Of a stretch of DNA of 5,526 nucleotides, positions 4,666 to 5,526 are shown piece after piece. Position 1 is the stretch's first letter; each line of letters begins with the position of its first letter. Origin of the DNA: an uncultured Clostridia bacterium (lineage in GTDB: Bacteria; Bacillota; Clostridia; Christensenellales; Borkfalkiaceae). The translations under genes were made by a program, and so were the position numbers. The stretch covers positions 1 to 5,526 of the forward strand of contig CANROI010000101.1 in the NCBI GenBank assembly GCA_947632165.1. Reading direction: 5' to 3'. The notes beneath the pieces are model-generated. The model was not told where the DNA came from. It saw only the letters and a program-made list of their open reading frames with translations, and did not search any database.

Positions 4666-5526
4666 CTATATCTCCACGATGATCGGGATGATCATGGGCG
4701 ATTGCTTTGTCTTTTTGAAGAGATAGTTCTTCATCGCGCGCTTGAGGCTCGCCGCAAACTCCTGCGCGGGCAGTTTTGCGCCGCCGCTCTCGATGGTCTT
4801 ATCGACCACCTCCCGCAGCTCGCCCAAATAGTCCCGCTCCTCCGAGAACACAAAGCCCCTGCTCTCGATGACCGGCTCCGAGAGCACCACCCCGTTCGAG
4901 ACCGTGACCGACACGATGAACACGCCCTCGCTCGAGATGCGCAGACGGTCCTTCAGGACCTCGCCCGCCGGATCCTCGAAGCCCTCGCCGTCGATGAGCC
5001 GCGCGCCCGCGGGGAAGCTCTCTCCCTGCGTGAGTGTCTCCTCCGTCACCTCGGCGCACATGCCGATGTCGGGAATGAAGATGCATTCGGGGCGCATGCC
5101 CGTCTCCTCGGCGAGGAGCGCATGCCGCTTGAGATGGCGGTATTCCCCGTGGATCGGGATGAAAAACTTGGGATGGAGCAAAGAATGCATGATCTTGTGC
5201 TCCTCTTGGCAGGCATGCCCGGAGACATGGATCTTTTCGAGGCTCTCATAGACGACGTTCGCGCCGAGCTTGAAGAGGTTGTTGATCACGCGGTAGATCA
5301 TGCGCTCGTTCCCGGGGATGGGGCTGGCGGAGATGATGATCGTATCGTTCGAGCCGATCGTGATCTTGTTGAAATCGCCCGACGCCATGCGGGTGAGGGC
5401 GCTCATCGGCTCCCCCTGCGAACCCGTGGAGACGATCACGATCTCGCGATCGAAGAAGTTCTTCGTCTTTTCGACGTCCACGAGGACCCCTTCGGGGATG
5501 GTGAGTTCCCCGATCTTGATCGCCGC
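4666..5526 (-). CDS. rnj: Ribonuclease J, C-terminal part (5' end outside window)
   Basis: 286 residues are present and the frame stays open to the right edge, so the N-terminal metallo-beta-lactamase half with its HxHxDH motif is not seen. RNase J is normally about 555 residues. The visible part has the beta-CASP landmarks STGSQGEP (33-40 of the fragment), SASPIPGNE (66-74), HVSGHA (100-105) and IPIHGEYRHLKRHA (123-136), whose histidines help bind the catalytic metals. The RNase J C-terminal domain follows, ending KTKQSPMIIPIIVEI. The enzyme is a 5'-to-3' exonuclease and endonuclease acting on mRNA and rRNA precursors in the cytoplasm. A GTG codon at 5481 is only an internal codon, because the reading continues upstream with AAIKIGELTIPEGVL, which is in-family sequence. 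It appears to be the upstream gene of the cluster seen here; its promoter lies beyond the window. Confidence 0.96.
   Translation of the reverse strand, partial: AAIKIGELTIPEGVLVDVEKTKNFFDREIVIVSTGSQGEPMSALTRMASGDFNKITIGSNDTIIISASPIPGNERMIYRVINNLFKLGANVVYESLEKIHVSGHACQEEHKIMHSLLHPKFFIPIHGEYRHLKRHALLAEETGMRPECIFIPDIGMCAEVTEETLTQGESFPAGARLIDGEGFEDPAGEVLKDRLRISSEGVFIVSVTVSNGVVLSEPVIESRGFVFSEERDYLGELREVVDKTIESGGAKLPAQEFAASLKRAMKNYLFKKTKQSPMIIPIIVEI

Overview
The window looks like a chromosomal segment of a GC-rich, probably gut-associated, Clostridia-like Firmicute. Three things suggest this: an RNase J, a TrmR-like O-methyltransferase next to a U32-family protein (the yrrM-yrrN-yrrO arrangement known from Bacillus and relatives), and a short type IV prepilin of the KKGFTLAELL type. 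The genus cannot be named from the sequence alone.

Layout. Positions 10-435 (+) encode a small prepilin that is visibly AT-richer than the rest. Positions 436-1320 hold no credible protein gene. This stretch contains a run of local hairpins (502-745) closed by a textbook + strand intrinsic terminator (791-826), and four copies, one partial, of a dispersed repeat whose full copies begin GTCAT and end GGAATGAC (458-493, 852-989, 1019-1167, 1180-1288). From 1321 to the right edge every gene is on the - strand. Listed in transcription order they are: the C-terminal half of RNase J (5526-4666, cut by the window edge), a two-helix membrane protein with a helical cytoplasmic domain (4631-3966), a TrmR-like SAM methyltransferase (3972-3382, start overlapping the previous gene), a U32/TrhP-like protein (3316-2132), a strong palindromic terminator (2115-2070), and a separately transcribed single-pass membrane protein with a SPOR-like domain (2022-1321).

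How they fit together. The - strand cluster from RNase J to the U32 protein reads as one RNA-centred operon. RNase J is an mRNA/rRNA nuclease. The U32 protein and the methyltransferase together match the two-step route to 5-methoxyuridine at the wobble position of tRNA: TrhP-dependent hydroxylation, then TrmR methylation. The membrane protein between them is unrecognised. The pilin and the SPOR-like gene converge on the repeat-rich intergenic region.

The most interesting material is the 502-826 hairpin block, a candidate structured non-coding RNA or long structured 3' UTR, and the mobile-looking repeat family beside it. Neither could be assigned to a named family without a database search.
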